64,000 bases of DNA from Bombyx mori. Its lineage: Eukaryota > Arthropoda > Insecta > Lepidoptera > Bombycidae. A model generated the notes under the pieces. The model had not been told where the DNA came from. It was given only the letters and a program-made list of their open reading frames with translations, and made no database searches. This document shows positions 63,001 through 64,000 of the stretch, one piece after another; position 1 is the stretch's first letter; each line of letters starts with the position of its first letter. The stretch lies in assembly GCF_030269925.1 (NCBI RefSeq), contig NC_085108.1, positions 7,564,001 to 7,628,000 of the forward strand, in the 5' to 3' direction. Made by a program: the position numbers and the translations under genes.

Positions 63001-63893
63001 GGGATAAGGTGGACACAAAGAAAACCAATCCTCTGACTGCGTGTAGGGCCCTGGTGCCCTACGCGGAATACTGAAGTAATTATGTCCATTTCTGTTATAT
63101 TCGATAAGGCACCGGAGTATCTAGTAGACTATGGGAAAGACGAATCCGAAGAACTGAAAATAAATCTATTTCAAAGATACCTAAAAGGCTAAAACAAACT
63201 TTAAAAGTACATAATCGACGTAATTAATTCAGTGCGTCACGTAGGGCACTGGGGACCTACACAGCGATCAAAGGGTTAATCAATTTAAAAATATAATTAA
63301 AATTTTGAAAAACTTAAAAAAAGCATTGTGTTAAGTAAACACGTGAAAAGGTTTTTTTTTAAAATTGCTACTTCTGAAATGTGATTTTTTTTCTTATACA
63401 AAAGTACAAGATTATAAAATTACAGTACAAGATTATAAGATTGATCTTATAATCTTCACTATGCCTTCTCATTTTGCTGGAAATAATATAATGACGATGT
63501 TTTATTAATGCTCACGACACGCGAGAACCGAAGACAGTGTATGTTTAGTTAAATAATTTCGTTCTTGTCACCGGTCACCGTCCTCGTCGAACCCGTCGCT
63601 TGCGACGAAGGCCTCGACGAGCGAATTAACCCATAGACACAGCCCACTGAGTTTCTCGCCGGATCTTCTCAGTGGGTCGCGTTTCCGATCCGGCGGTAGC
63701 ACTGCTCTTGCTAGCAACACTCCGCTTTGAGGCCCGAGAGCTCACCTACACGTTTGAAATAGCCTCTCAAGGGATAGCATAGGTAGGAAAAAGAAATCTT
63801 GTTAATTGTTTGTTTAATATTTTCAGGTGTGCATGCCGGTTGCCGACGCGGGATGTGCCCAATGGATACCGCCTCCGCACTGCATTTACAAAG
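60037..63893 (+). CDS. Secreted protein with two CBM14 (peritrophin-A type) chitin-binding domains, partial
   Basis: Exons are 60037-60058, 60712-60902, 61657-62499 and 63827-63893. Splice sites are GT-AG and phases agree; the last donor (GTATG) shows that the gene continues to the right. The 374 visible residues start with a signal peptide (MFPVWRLGLLVLACHLASTQ). A first CBM14-like domain uses C32, C50, C60 and C73, but where the family has a Cys before RRYFKC there is Thr44. Residues 74-298 are not a recognised domain: about 90 residues rich in Ile and amphipathic segments with clustered Cys, then a Ser/Glu/Asp-rich linker. The second domain is canonical (C309, C325, C331, C341, C354, with DCRYYYVC and NGMFKRMCPLGYN). 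Such proteins bind chitin in cuticle or peritrophic matrix. Intron 1 carries a LINE with a 5' inversion, intron 2 a Helitron and a Bm1, intron 3 a Bm1, a possible piggyBac relic and a jockey end 31 bp before exon 4. Confidence 0.85.
60105..60450 (+). pseudogene. CR1-like LINE end with 5' inversion, CBM14 gene intron 1
   Basis: 60105-60285 is on the minus strand (complement of PRTIRLWNELPSTV and FYHRTARHRS region); 60275-60450 is on the plus strand (RYDMSFFKRGLWRVLSGRQ and 3' tail to GGGCAATAAAAAAA). The two parts meet at the CGGTGT sequence they share. Confidence 0.78.
60929..61357 (+). mobile_element. Non-autonomous Helitron, family A, CBM14 gene intron 2
   Basis: TCTATGTATTAATACGTGAA at the left, GTCGAATTTCGAT hairpin and CTGG (CTRR) then T at the right; 26 bp after the exon 2 donor. 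Confidence 0.72.
61395..61536 (+). mobile_element. Bm1-type SINE, strongly truncated
   Basis: Begins at CTGTAACTATACTTGAGACC; ends CAGCAATAAAAAAAA. Confidence 0.8.
62696..62907 (+). mobile_element. Bm1-type SINE, CBM14 gene intron 3
   Basis: GGTACCACCACCCTGCCTAT to GCAATAAATAAATAAAT. Confidence 0.83.
63029..63275. mobile_element. Possible piggyBac-type relic
   Basis: Inverted ends CCTCTGACTGCGTGTAGGGC and CCCTTTGATCGCTGTGTAGG; TTAA follows the right end (63276-63279), but the left TTAA is lost. Confidence 0.5.
63422..63462. repeat. Palindrome in CBM14 gene intron 3
   Basis: AAGATTATAAGATT and GATCTTATAATCTT pair almost perfectly with no loop. Confidence 0.75.
63570..63795 (+). mobile_element. 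Jockey (BMC1-like) LINE 3' end
   Basis: CACCGGTCACCGTCCTCGTC to AGCATAGGTAGGAAAAAG; ends 31 bp before the exon 4 acceptor side. Confidence 0.72.
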
Positions 63894-64000
63894 GTATGTA
63901 CGCGCGAACATTCCCAATAACCCGCGGTCTGACGCGTCATCAGATGTCATCGTGTCAAAAGATACGATGCCAGAGTTCAAATTGGTTCGACAATGAAGAC

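Overview
This is a eukaryotic, lepidopteran-type window, most likely Bombyx mori or a close relative. Over 30 copies of a tRNA-derived SINE that I recognise as Bm1-type are scattered through it. With them are jockey-type LINE ends (BMC1-like), RTE LINEs, Helitron-like elements, mariners and MITEs. Host genes are small spliced exons between these repeats. No CRISPR, operon or prokaryotic signal is present. Repeat family names come from recall of lepidopteran repeats; exon calls rest on splice sites, phase closure and domain motifs.

Layout. (1) 1-7 kb: the 5' coding exons of a cysteine dioxygenase gene (minus strand, 6534 to 5479), whose remaining exons lie left of the window. (2) 7-23 kb: no convincing host gene, only layered SINE, LINE, Helitron and MITE insertions. 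(3) 23.5-30.5 kb: a complete seven-exon RNF113A/CWC24-type spliceosomal CCCH+RING protein (plus strand, 313 aa). Its introns hold MITEs, a tRNA-derived SINE, a 5'-inverted RTE LINE that duplicated a splice donor, a Helitron and a TIR element carrying a LINE relic. (4) 31-33 kb: LINE remnants and an 860-bp foldback element. (5) 33,152-45,112: three head-to-tail 3,987-bp units, identical as far as I could compare them. Each has an intact DD34D mariner (350-aa transposase), a broken second mariner, a 262-bp hAT-type MITE inside that relic, and a Bm1 SINE at the junction. The SINEs show the crossover point. (6) 45.5-48 kb: a truncated jockey LINE and a Helitron. (7) 48.1-57.7 kb: two related two-exon genes for tiny secreted peptides (43 and 40 aa), with a Penelope-like relic and many repeats around them. 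(8) 60.0 kb to the right edge: the first four exons of a secreted chitin-binding (CBM14/peritrophin-A type) protein, which continues beyond the window.

The host genes do not form an obvious pathway. RNF113A acts in splicing, cysteine dioxygenase in sulphur amino acid catabolism, and the right-hand genes encode secreted products (two peptides of unknown function and one chitin-binding protein). The strongest candidates for something undescribed are the short-peptide pair and the SINE-bounded triplication that amplified an intact transposase gene without transposition.
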